From CFX5 sp023384495 (GTDB taxonomy: Bacteria; Chloroflexota; Anaerolineae; Caldilineales; Caldilineaceae), in NCBI GenBank assembly GCA_048499455.1, contig JASNZV010000005.1:124001-188000 (forward strand): DNA of 64,000 nt, given 5' to 3'. Under the pieces are notes generated by a model that was given only the letters and a program-made list of their open reading frames with translations, made no database searches and was not told where the DNA came from. Made by a program: the position numbers and the translations under genes. Positions 1-7,874 of the stretch are shown one piece after another; the first letter of the stretch is position 1, and every line of letters starts with the position of its first letter.

Positions 1-80
1 CCGATAACCGCGCGGTTACGCCAGCCTTGTTTGGCCTCCAGCTCGAGGATGCGCTTCAATCGCAAAAATGCAGAAGACAT
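1..80 (-). CDS. recG: RecG helicase, N-terminal fragment (gene runs off the window)
   Basis: Only the first 26 codons are visible, beginning MSSAFLRLKRILELE and continuing KQGWRNRAVIG. A segment of the type LxRVLELEQxxGxxxRAVIGG is typical of the N-terminal extension of RecG in Chloroflexi. RecG is the ATP-dependent helicase that remodels stalled forks and Holliday junctions. The start lies 14 bp after the degV stop. A DAK/DhaL gene followed by recG is a common bacterial order, which supports the call. The fragment is too short for motif-level proof. Confidence 0.5.
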   Translation of the reverse strand, partial: MSSAFLRLKRILELEAKQGWRNRAVI

Positions 81-94
81 AGTCACAGCGTTCG

Positions 95-952
95 CTAAGC
101 CCCTTCGTAGACGACCACGCCGAGCATATTCGGCCCCAGGTGGACGGCCAAACTTGGCGGGTATGGAATGGCCTGGATCGTGGCATTGGGCAGCAACTCG
201 CGCAGCCGTTCGGTGAGCGTCTCGCGCTCGTCGGCATACATATGTTGCATAATCCCCACTCGCTCGACATGGGCAAACTCGCCCACAAACTCAAAGAGCT
301 TGTCCACCACCTCTTCACGGGTTTGCACTTTCTCCAGCGGATGGAATTTTCCTTCTTCCATCATCAGCATGGCCTTGATACCCAACAGTGTACCCAAGAT
401 GCTCTGTGAACCACTCAGGTGGGCGCTGCGTTCCAGGTAATTGAGACTCTCGGAGAAGACGGAAAGATAGAGATGAGGCACTGCGCCGTTGACAAGGCGG
501 GCGATCTCGTGTACGGGCGCGCCGCGCGCCGCCGCCTCTGCCGCCATCTCGACCAAGATGCCCAACCCATACGATGCCGACATGCTGTCGATCACCCGAA
601 TCGTATAGCGCCCCTTGAGCATTTCGGCGGCGCGACGCGCCATGTTCCACATGGGGCTGAGCTGGCTGCTCAGGTGGATCGAGACGATCTGCTCGGCCTC
701 ACGCGCCACCTGCTGATAACAGCGAACAATGCTGTTGAGGTCGGCAGGCAGGACAAGCGGCAACTGGTCGCGGGTGAGCATGGCGGCGGGTGGCAACTGT
801 GCAAAAAGCGCTTCCACCCCATAATCGGGCTGTTCTTCGCTGATCTTCCCGTTGGCCTTGATCAGGTGGGGAAGAATGCGAATCTGGTGCCGTTCGATCA
901 GTTCGGGCGCAATGGCCACGTTGCTATCGGTGACAATTCGTACGTTATTCAT
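95..952 (-). CDS. DegV family fatty-acid-binding protein (FakB-like)
   Basis: The 285-residue protein starts NNVRIVTDSNVAI, the usual DegV opening with the TDS motif, and has the family length. DegV/FakB proteins bind a fatty acid and present it to the kinase FakA, giving acyl-phosphate for phospholipid synthesis. The fakA gene lies immediately upstream on the same strand, 47 bp away, so the pair probably forms a complete fatty-acid kinase. The protein is predicted cytoplasmic. Ligand specificity cannot be read from the sequence. Confidence 0.88.
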   Translation of the reverse strand: MNNVRIVTDSNVAIAPELIERHQIRILPHLIKANGKISEEQPDYGVEALFAQLPPAAMLTRDQLPLVLPADLNSIVRCYQQVAREAEQIVSIHLSSQLSPMWNMARRAAEMLKGRYTIRVIDSMSASYGLGILVEMAAEAAARGAPVHEIARLVNGAVPHLYLSVFSESLNYLERSAHLSGSQSILGTLLGIKAMLMMEEGKFHPLEKVQTREEVVDKLFEFVGEFAHVERVGIMQHMYADERETLTERLRELLPNATIQAIPYPPSLAVHLGPNMLGVVVYEGA

Positions 953-999
953 GGCAAAACAAGTGACAAGTCAGGTATAAAGTGTAAGCTTTCGCCGTT

Positions 1000-2811
1000 C
1001 TACTCTGTCGACAGGATATAATGCTCGTTCGTCTGACCGCCAAAGGCCAGTTCAATCTCCTGATCAGGATAACGGCTCCTGACCATTTCTTTCAAATTTT
1101 CGGCGTCGCTCGCGGCGATTGGCGCCCCGGCATAGATGGTGATCAGATCGCTCTCTTCAGCCGCCATCTGTTCGAGCAACGAAAGCACAACTTCGTCTGG
1201 GGAGTGGCTGCTAGTGACAAGACGGCCATCATGCAACCCAATAAAGTCGCCGATCTCCACCGTGACACCGTCAAATTCAGCATCACGCGCCGCCTGCGCG
1301 ACCACACCGGTATCGATCTGTGAAATATGCTCCTGAAGTTGCGTCACAACTTCCGACAGGTTGGGGGTCGTTGGATTACAGGCCAAGACAGCGGCAATGC
1401 CCTGCGGTGTTGTCTTGGTGGGAACAACCAGCACCTGGCGGGTCGGGTTTGCTTCCATGACAAGGTCGGCAGCCTGTTGGGCGGCAGGCAGCGCATTGGC
1501 GTCGTTGGGCAACACGAGCACGCGTCGATTTGGTGTTTGGCTGATCGCTTCAGCCAGTTCGCCTGTGCTGGGGTTCATCGTTGCGCCGCCATCCACCAGC
1601 GCGGCCACCCCCAATGCTCGAAAAATTTCGCCAAAGCCCTCACCCTGCGCCACGACGACCAATGCAATTGCATCAGCGTCCACAGCCACATCGCTTGTCT
1701 GCGTGGCGCTCGTTGACGCCGTAGGCGCCGCACTGGTTGCCGCCACCTGGTCATCCATGTTTTCCACCACCACATCGGTGACAAAGCCGATCCTCACCGC
1801 ATAAGAGAGCGGAACGCCAGGGTCTGCTACGTGGACATGCACCTTCACCAGGTCCTGATCCCCTTCGATCAGCGGATAGTCGCCCATGCCCGAGATCGCT
1901 TCTCGAATGGCGTCGACAGAGAGGCTCGGGCGCTCTACCAAGAACTGCACGTCGAACCCCCATTGCACCGGCGGGAGCGTGCGTTGCCCCTTGAGGGGCC
2001 GTGGCATCTCACGCTGTGGCTCGGCGCCCCATCCATCCGCGCCAGGCGCGTCGGCGCCCGCCCCCCACTGGCCCATTAGCGCACGATGCATGCCATCCAA
2101 AATTAGATAGAGGCCTTTGCCGCCTGAATCGACAACGCCGGCCTGCTTCAACACCGGCAACAGATCGGGGGTGTGGGCAACGGCCTGGTCTGCGGCATAA
2201 ACGAGGTGGGCAAAGAATGTGCGCAGGTCAGTGATCGAGGGCGCCAGGCTGGCCGCCCGCTCGCTCACCATGCGGATCACGGTGAGGATTGTGCCCTCGA
2301 CCGGCGTGGTGACACAGCGATAGGCTGCTTCTGTCCCCTGCGCCAATGCCTGCGCCAAATTGCGGGCTGATAGCCGTTCATCGGTGGCGAGCGTTTGGCT
2401 CATACCGTGCAAGATTTGGCTGAAGATCACGCCAGAATTGCCGCGCGAACCAAGCAAAGCGCCCTGAGCCGCGGCTTTGAGGGCCACGGAAACGCGCCCG
2501 TTTTTGCACGCGGCTGCCTCGGACCAGGCGGCCCGCACGGTCAACAACATGTTGGTGCCTGTGTCGCCGTCGCGTACGGGGAAGACGTTGAGCAAGTTGA
2601 CCATCTCATAATGCTCGGCAAGCCAGTCGTGCGCCGCGTGCATCAGTAACACCAGATCGTCGCCGTCCAACGCTTCCAACGGCAGCAACAACGGGTATTT
2701 TTTGGTCAAACTGGCGTGTGCGTCCACCGACGCAACCTGCGGCGCAGGGTTTGGATTGTGCGGCTGTGGGGCAGCCGCCTGGGTGTGGTGTGCGGATGTT
2801 GGTTCAGGCAT
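1000..2811 (-). CDS. fakA: Fatty acid kinase catalytic subunit FakA (DAK/DhaL domain)
   Basis: The 603-residue protein has an N-terminal DhaL-type kinase domain with VRDGDTGTNM near residue 80 and LLGSRGNSGVIFSQ near residue 120, both ATP/Mg-binding signatures. A middle domain and a C-terminal DegV-like region follow, as in the YloV/FakA family (usually about 550 residues). The first 40 residues are Pro/Ala/His-rich and probably disordered. The ATG overlaps the rlmN stop by 8 bp, implying translational coupling, and the DegV partner follows. It probably phosphorylates FakB-bound fatty acids. Confidence 0.88.
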   Translation of the reverse strand: MPEPTSAHHTQAAAPQPHNPNPAPQVASVDAHASLTKKYPLLLPLEALDGDDLVLLMHAAHDWLAEHYEMVNLLNVFPVRDGDTGTNMLLTVRAAWSEAAACKNGRVSVALKAAAQGALLGSRGNSGVIFSQILHGMSQTLATDERLSARNLAQALAQGTEAAYRCVTTPVEGTILTVIRMVSERAASLAPSITDLRTFFAHLVYAADQAVAHTPDLLPVLKQAGVVDSGGKGLYLILDGMHRALMGQWGAGADAPGADGWGAEPQREMPRPLKGQRTLPPVQWGFDVQFLVERPSLSVDAIREAISGMGDYPLIEGDQDLVKVHVHVADPGVPLSYAVRIGFVTDVVVENMDDQVAATSAAPTASTSATQTSDVAVDADAIALVVVAQGEGFGEIFRALGVAALVDGGATMNPSTGELAEAISQTPNRRVLVLPNDANALPAAQQAADLVMEANPTRQVLVVPTKTTPQGIAAVLACNPTTPNLSEVVTQLQEHISQIDTGVVAQAARDAEFDGVTVEIGDFIGLHDGRLVTSSHSPDEVVLSLLEQMAAEESDLITIYAGAPIAASDAENLKEMVRSRYPDQEIELAFGGQTNEHYILSTE

Positions 2812-3931
2812 GGGTCAGTTGGGCTTTGGCTGTCAGCGCGCGGCGCAACTGGCCGCAGCCGGCGTTGATCTCGATACCCCGCCGCAAGCGCACGGTGGCG
2901 GGTACGCCGTGGCCGCGCAAGACCGCCACAAAGCGCTCAGTATCGGCGTCGCTGGTTGGCTGGTAGGGGCTATCGGGGATCGGGTTAAGCGGGATCACGT
3001 TGACGTGGCAGAGCAGCCCTTTGAGCTTCCGCCCCAGTTCGTGAGCCAACTCAGGGCTGTCGTTGATCCCCTCCATCAGCGCATATTCAAAGGTGACGCG
3101 GCGGTTGGTTTTGGCGATGTAGCGCGCCACCGCAGCCAACACCTCATCCACGGGATACGCCTTGTTGACCGGCACAAGCTGCCCGCGCAACTCATCGTTG
3201 GGCGCGTGCAAGCTCACGGCCAGGTTGATCTGCAACGGTTCGTCCGCCATGCGGTCGATCATGGGGGCCAGGCCCACCGTGCTGAGCGTGATGTGACGTG
3301 CGCCCAGCCCAAAGGCGTCGGGGTCGGTCAGCCGGTGGAGCGCAGCCCAGACATGCTTGTAGTTATGCAGCGGCTCGCCCATGCCCATGAGCACAATATT
3401 GGTGACATGGGTGGGGCGGTCGACCTCCATCGCCGGGGGCGCGCTGAGGTCGTCCAGATAGCGGGCAAAGTAGAGCACCTGCGCCACGATCTCGCCCGCG
3501 GTCAAATTGCGCACGAGGCCCCCCTGAGCCGTGGCGCAGAAGGTGCAACCCATGGCGCAACCGGCCTGGCTGCTGATGCAGAGGGTGCGCCGCCGGTCAT
3601 AGAGCATGAGCACGGCCTCAATGGTGTGGCCGTCGGGCAATGCAAAGAGCGCCTTTTGCGTGTCGCCCGCCTGCGAGACGACCACGGCCACGGGGGTCAA
3701 CGGATTGACCGTGGCCACCTCCGCCAGATGCGCCCGCAGCGCGGCGGGCAGGTTTTTCATCTCGCCAAACGAGCCAGCGTACCGCTTGTAGATCCACTCC
3801 CACACCTGGCGCGCCCGGAAGCGCGGCTCGCCCAGGGCCGTGAGATACTCGGCCAGCTCGGCCTGCGAAAATTCAAGCAACGAGGCGCGCGCCGCTTCTG
3901 CTGTGGTCGGGAGCAATGGCAACGTGGTCAT
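2804..3931 (-). CDS. rlmN: Dual-specificity 23S rRNA / tRNA adenine-C2 methyltransferase RlmN
   Basis: This 375-residue radical SAM protein has the CxxxCxxC cluster motif at C125, C129 and C132 (CAMGCTFC), followed by ATAQGG. It also has GMGEPLHNY and the C-terminal GIEINAGCGQ, whose Cys (about residue 359) is the second methyl-transfer cysteine. It methylates A2503 of 23S rRNA and A37 of some tRNAs. It is the first gene of an apparent rlmN-fakA-degV-recG operon and overlaps fakA by 8 bp. Confidence 0.95.
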   Translation of the reverse strand: MTTLPLLPTTAEAARASLLEFSQAELAEYLTALGEPRFRARQVWEWIYKRYAGSFGEMKNLPAALRAHLAEVATVNPLTPVAVVVSQAGDTQKALFALPDGHTIEAVLMLYDRRRTLCISSQAGCAMGCTFCATAQGGLVRNLTAGEIVAQVLYFARYLDDLSAPPAMEVDRPTHVTNIVLMGMGEPLHNYKHVWAALHRLTDPDAFGLGARHITLSTVGLAPMIDRMADEPLQINLAVSLHAPNDELRGQLVPVNKAYPVDEVLAAVARYIAKTNRRVTFEYALMEGINDSPELAHELGRKLKGLLCHVNVIPLNPIPDSPYQPTSDADTERFVAVLRGHGVPATVRLRRGIEINAGCGQLRRALTAKAQLTHA

Positions 3932-3995
3932 GCCTTGATTGTAGCGGACGGATTCGCTGGGGTCAAAAAGTCACCCTGCTCTGCAAATAGTGCGG

Positions 3996-4135
3996 AACAG
4001 CGTAACACAGAGCACGCAGAGACTGCACAGAGAACACCGAGCAAAATCTCTGTGTGCTTTGTGTCTCCTCGGTGTTCTGGTATGATGGATGCACAGCGCC
4101 GAACTCTGTGCATCTCTGTGTTCCTGCTGTACGCT
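3996..4135. repeat. Imperfect inverted-repeat element rich in CACAGAG motifs
   Basis: The gap between rlmN and the acyl-CoA synthetase is filled with ACAGAG/CTCTGTG words. A perfect inner stem AGAACACCGA (4031-4040) pairs with TCGGTGTTCT (4069-4078), and an outer imperfect stem joins AACACAGAGCACGCAGAG with CTCTGTGCATCTCTGTGTT. Similar CACAGAG/CTCTGTG spacers are known from other environmental bacterial genomes. No coding signal is seen. It could end transcription of the upstream ligase gene or be a decayed mobile repeat. Confidence 0.6.
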
Positions 4136-4183
4136 GCCATTTTCAGCGGCATCATTGACCACAGCGCATGGCGTGTGCGGCTG

Positions 4184-5686
4184 TTAGCGCAGGAGGTGCT
4201 TCTGGAGCTTGCCCATCGCGTTGCGCGGCAGCGAATCGACGATGTGAATTTCGCTGGGCACCTTGAAGCTCGCCAGTTGTGTGCGGCAATAGGCCAACAG
4301 CGCGGATTCGTCAATCGACGCGGCGCAGACCAGATAGGCCGCCGGCGTTTCACCCCATTTCGGGTGGGGCTTGCCAATCACCGCCGCCTCGGCCACCCCA
4401 GGGAAGGTAACCAGCATCTCTTCGATCTCGCGGGGATAGATGTTAAAGCCACCGCTGATAATCAACTCATGACGGCGACCCAACAGGGTCACATAACCGG
4501 TCTCTGGGTCCTGGCGGGCAATATCGCCGGTGTGAAACCATTGCCGCCCCATGGCGTCATGGCTGAAGTTGGCCGCCGTCTTTTCGGGCGCCTGCCAGTA
4601 GCCCAGGCAGACGTTGGCCCCGCGCACCAATAGTTCCCCCATCTCGCCGGGCGGCGTCTCTTCGCCGCGGTCGTTCACAATGCGCATGGAGACGCCAGGC
4701 AGTGGCGCGCCCACCGAGCCGGGCGTTCGTGCGCCAATATAGGGGTTGCTCAGGTTCATGCCCGTTTCGGTCATGCCATATCGTTCAAGGATGGTATGGC
4801 CGGTGAGGCCGGCAAAGGTCATCATCGTCTCGGCGGCCAGGGGGGCCGAACCGGAACAGAAGAGCCGCATGGCGCCAAAATCTTGGCGGGGCAACTTGCC
4901 CAATTCCTCGACCAGGCTTACGTAGATGGTGGGCACGGCGAAAAAGAGTGTGACAGCGCCGCTGGTCAACTCGCGGATGGCGGCGCCACAGTCAAAGCCA
5001 GGCCGCAGCAAAACCGTGGCGCCGGCGGCCAACGCACAGTGCAGCCCGACCACCAGCCCGTGCGTGTGGAAAAGGGGCAGGCAAAGCAGCAGGCGGTCTG
5101 CCGGTTCCCATGCCCAGGCGGCAAGCAGAGCGGTCATCGTCGCCATGACATTGTTGTGGCTGAGCATGGCCCCCTTGCTGCGGCCCGTGGTGCCCGAGGT
5201 GTACATGATCAGCGCCAGATCATCGGCCTGAACAACCGGGATCGGTGTGGCGCCGGGCTCGGCCTGCCATTGCGCCAGCTCTTCGGCCAACAAGGTGGCC
5301 TCAAGCGATGCCCGGTCATCGGGGAGAAGCTCGTCGAAGAGGTGGAGATGCTGCCGCTCGGTCACCAGCAGGCGCGGCGCCGCGTCGGTGAGAATGTGGC
5401 TCAGCTCCAGCCGCCGGTAGCGGAGGTTGACGGGCGTCATGATCGCGCCCAGGCGGATGACGGCCAGGTAGGCAATGACGAACTCGGGCCGGTTGCCGAT
5501 GAAAAAGGCGACCCGATCCCCCTTGCGCAACCCCCATGCGTGGAGGCCGGCGGCGAGTCGGTCGGCGGCCTCATGCAACTGGGCGTAGGTAAGAGTCGTC
5601 TCTTGCCCAGCGTCGTCTACAAAGTGGAGGGCAATCTTGGTGGGCGTGCGGCGCAATGGGATGGCAAAAAGATCGTGAAGGTTCAT
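4184..5686 (-). CDS. AMP-dependent acyl-CoA synthetase/ligase
   Basis: The 500-residue ANL-superfamily enzyme has the P-loop motif MYTSGTTGRSKG at 161-172, the A5-type motif ERYGMTETG, the hinge region TGDIARQDPETGYVTLLGR, and a C-terminal PRNAMGKLQKHLL carrying the catalytic lysine. It activates a carboxylic acid to an acyl-adenylate and transfers it to CoA. The compact length and PVNLRYRR segment resemble malonyl-CoA or medium-chain ligases, but the substrate is not determinable here. It appears to be a single-gene unit. Confidence 0.88.
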   Translation of the reverse strand: MNLHDLFAIPLRRTPTKIALHFVDDAGQETTLTYAQLHEAADRLAAGLHAWGLRKGDRVAFFIGNRPEFVIAYLAVIRLGAIMTPVNLRYRRLELSHILTDAAPRLLVTERQHLHLFDELLPDDRASLEATLLAEELAQWQAEPGATPIPVVQADDLALIMYTSGTTGRSKGAMLSHNNVMATMTALLAAWAWEPADRLLLCLPLFHTHGLVVGLHCALAAGATVLLRPGFDCGAAIRELTSGAVTLFFAVPTIYVSLVEELGKLPRQDFGAMRLFCSGSAPLAAETMMTFAGLTGHTILERYGMTETGMNLSNPYIGARTPGSVGAPLPGVSMRIVNDRGEETPPGEMGELLVRGANVCLGYWQAPEKTAANFSHDAMGRQWFHTGDIARQDPETGYVTLLGRRHELIISGGFNIYPREIEEMLVTFPGVAEAAVIGKPHPKWGETPAAYLVCAASIDESALLAYCRTQLASFKVPSEIHIVDSLPRNAMGKLQKHLLR

Positions 5687-5895
5687 ATCGATGTCGCTTC
5701 AAGTGAGGGCGTCGACGGTGAGCTCGACGGTGAGAAAGGGCTCAACCATCTTCATTTTAGCACGTAGTTCCGTGCGAGAGCAAGGCGCACCCGTTCAAGG
5801 GATACACTGGACAAGCGGCCCCGGCTGGTGTATGATTGCCCACCAGATAGAGAGCCATTCATCTACCCAAATTGTGCAATCAATCGAGGCGCGCG

Positions 5896-6165
5896 GTGAG
5901 TCCACGAATACTCAAAGAAGGCGAACTCATCTTTTGGTTCCATAGCTACGACGCCCTGAATGAGAATCGAGCAAGCGTGCATGTGGGTAAGGGCTCGCAA
6001 AATGATTCAACCGACGCTAAAATTTGGCTTGAACCCGCCATTGAGATAGCCCGTGCAGGGCGCTCTTTGAATCGTGGAGAATTGAATCGAGCCGTACGGA
6101 TAGTGCAGGCCAATCAGGAACGGTTACGGGAGGCATGGCATGCTCACAGAAGCCAAGCGGGCTGA
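5896..6165 (+). CDS. DUF4160 family small protein
   Basis: The 89-residue protein begins with GTG at 5896, preceded by GAGG six bases upstream. It reads SPRILKEGELIFWFHSYDAL, then ASVHVGKGSQNDSTDAKIWLEP, matching the DUF4160 pattern of a FWFHSxD core, an HVG segment and a DAKIWLEP strand. It overlaps the next gene by 26 bp. DUF4160/DUF2442 pairs recur across bacteria and have been suggested to be toxin-antitoxin-like, but the function is unproven. Confidence 0.8.
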   Translation: MSPRILKEGELIFWFHSYDALNENRASVHVGKGSQNDSTDAKIWLEPAIEIARAGRSLNRGELNRAVRIVQANQERLREAWHAHRSQAG

Positions 6166-6469
6166 CCAGACAACGAAGTGGTATGACATTCCATATCCAG
6201 CCAGCGCGTATACATTCCCGCGTGAGGCGCTCATCCACCATGTTCGATTTGATGATGCATACATCCACGTAGAGCTGACCGACGGACGCATGGTCTCTGT
6301 TCCACTGTGGTGGGTGCCAACGCTTTACAATGCGACGCCCGAAGACAGAGAACGATATGCAATAAGCCGAGATAGAAAGATGATCATTTGGGACCCCGAT
6401 GAAGGGCCAATCAACGACGAGTTGCGCATTGAAGATTATCTCACGCCGCGTCATACAAAAGAAGCGTAA
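6140..6469 (+). CDS. DUF2442 family small protein
   Basis: The 109-residue protein has the DUF2442 core in which a short beta segment ends in LTDGRMVSVPLWWVPTL, followed by a Tyr/Trp-containing stretch. The start overlaps the DUF4160 gene, so the two are translated together. The pairing is the standard partner arrangement for these families and hints at a two-component module. No DNA-binding or catalytic motif is evident, and the molecular role is unknown. Confidence 0.8.
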   Translation: MLTEAKRADQTTKWYDIPYPASAYTFPREALIHHVRFDDAYIHVELTDGRMVSVPLWWVPTLYNATPEDRERYAISRDRKMIIWDPDEGPINDELRIEDYLTPRHTKEA

Positions 6470-6547
6470 ATCCCTCTGCCGGTCAGCGACGTCATCCGCG
6501 CTCTGCTATTTACGTTGTATCGGCCACCACATTGGTTATGAGCCCTG

Positions 6548-7627
6548 CTACTCCAGCACTGCCTCAATCACATCCATCCCCCTGTCAACCAGGGCGAGGT
6601 CGGCCTGTGCGCCCATGTGGCCTATGCGAAAGGTCTTGCCGGCCAACGGGCCATAGTTGCCCCCCACCGCCATGCCATGTTGGCGCAACGCGCCGTCAAA
6701 GCGTTCCCATGTCCACCCTGTCGGGAGTTGGGCGCAGGTGACGGTCGGCGCGGCAAATTCCTCGCGCGCCGGCCACAGGTCGATGCCCAGGTTGCGCAGC
6801 CGCTGGCGACAGTGCGCGGCCACCACTTCGTGCCGGGCGTAGACCTGCGCCATGGCCTCAGCCAGTAGCCCCTCTACGGCTACACGAAGACCAGCCAGCG
6901 CCGCCCAGTTATGCGTGTAGGGCATGTAGCGTTTGCGCATGGCGTCGCGCCACGGCAGCAGCGCATCGTAGCCCTGGTAGTTGACCGCCTGCGCATGCGC
7001 CCACGCCCGTTCGCTCACGCTGACCATCGCCAGGTCCGCCGGCAGGCTCAACACCTTCTGGCTGCCCAACAACCCCAGGTCGATCTGATTGGCGTCCACC
7101 GCCACGGGCGCGCCGCCGGCGCTGGCCACAAAGTCAACATAGAAGAGCGCATCCACCTCGCGGGCAATCGCGCCGAGGGAGCCAAGCGGGTTGAGCGTGC
7201 CACTGGGCGTCTCGCAATGGACTGCGCTGATCAGATGGGGGCGAAAACGACGCGCCGCCGCCCGCACCTCGTCCGGGTCGGCGATGCCGTCAAAGCCAAA
7301 GCCTACAGTCTCCACCTGCATCCCCAACGAGCGGGCCATGTCGCCGATGCCGTAGCCAAAGAGACCGGTAGCCACCGCCAGCACGCGATTGCCCGGCTGG
7401 AGCACGCTCTTGAGCGCCCCCCACAGCGCCAACATCCCCTCGCCCGTGTGGATCGTCACGCTGTTGCTGGTTTCCAAAATTTGCTGCAACCCCCGCTCAC
7501 ACTCCTCATAGAGCGCAAAGAATTCATCTTCCAGGTCCGAGCTGCCGTAATCGATCTGATAGGCCGCGCGCACCGCCTCGGGCACAGAGACCGGGCCCGG
7601 CACAAGGGGAATGGTATAGGTCTGCAT
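6548..7627 (-). CDS. Class V aminotransferase (serine-pyruvate / alanine-glyoxylate type)
   Basis: The 359-residue PLP enzyme of fold type I has LVPGPVSVPEAV at the N-terminus, HTGEGMLALW near 60-70, the cofactor Asp in FYVDFVASAGG (165), and a Schiff-base lysine at K191 in GSQKVLSLP. This pattern belongs to the serine-pyruvate/alanine-glyoxylate transaminase family, which interconverts small amino and oxo acids. It is a single gene with its own upstream gap containing inverted and tandem repeats. The exact amino donor cannot be assigned. Confidence 0.87.
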   Translation of the reverse strand: MQTYTIPLVPGPVSVPEAVRAAYQIDYGSSDLEDEFFALYEECERGLQQILETSNSVTIHTGEGMLALWGALKSVLQPGNRVLAVATGLFGYGIGDMARSLGMQVETVGFGFDGIADPDEVRAAARRFRPHLISAVHCETPSGTLNPLGSLGAIAREVDALFYVDFVASAGGAPVAVDANQIDLGLLGSQKVLSLPADLAMVSVSERAWAHAQAVNYQGYDALLPWRDAMRKRYMPYTHNWAALAGLRVAVEGLLAEAMAQVYARHEVVAAHCRQRLRNLGIDLWPAREEFAAPTVTCAQLPTGWTWERFDGALRQHGMAVGGNYGPLAGKTFRIGHMGAQADLALVDRGMDVIEAVLE

Positions 7628-7715
7628 AAGCGCTCCTTCGCCAAGTAGGGTGAAAATCGGTCACCCTGGTATAATGCGGTTCAACCTGTCTACGGTAGAG
7701 CCGTAGGGAATCGTG

Positions 7716-7782
7716 GAGTGCAACGCACTGGCCAACGTCACTCCTGAATAATCACTCAGTTTCCGGCCAGTGCGTCGCACTC
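7716..7782. repeat. 18-bp inverted repeat around a 31-bp spacer
   Basis: The arm GAGTGCAACGCACTGGCC at 7716-7733 is matched by GGCCAGTGCGTCGCACTC at 7765-7782, with a single mismatch. It lies in the divergent gap between the aminotransferase and the helicase-like gene. It could be an operator, a cruciform or a decayed repeat, and no protein partner is identifiable. Confidence 0.75.
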
Positions 7783-7814
7783 TATCAATGGCCAGATGAC
7801 AGTGCTCGCCCGTG

Positions 7815-7870
7815 TCGTCCACCATCTATCGTCCACCGTCTATCGTCCATCGTCTATCGTCCACCGTCGC
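7815..7870. repeat. Four tandem 14-bp repeats (TCGTCCACCGTCTA type)
   Basis: Four consecutive 14-bp units run from 7815 to 7870 with consensus TCGTCCAYCRTCTA, ending 4 bp before the ATG at 7875. The array occupies the place where a ribosome-binding site is expected, and no Shine-Dalgarno sequence is visible. Copy number could therefore affect translation of the downstream ATPase. An upstream in-frame start would translate the repeats, which seems unlikely. Confidence 0.85.
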
Positions 7871-7874
7871 AACC

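Noticed and set aside
2702..4633. A 643-codon plus-strand open frame opposite rlmN and fakA
   Set aside because: It runs antisense to two well-supported genes, has His/Gly/Arg-rich composition typical of a reverse reading of GC-rich genes and shows no domain.
7812..7874. Upstream start for the helicase-like gene
   Set aside because: The first 21 codons would be translated from the 14-bp tandem repeat and have no ribosome-binding site.
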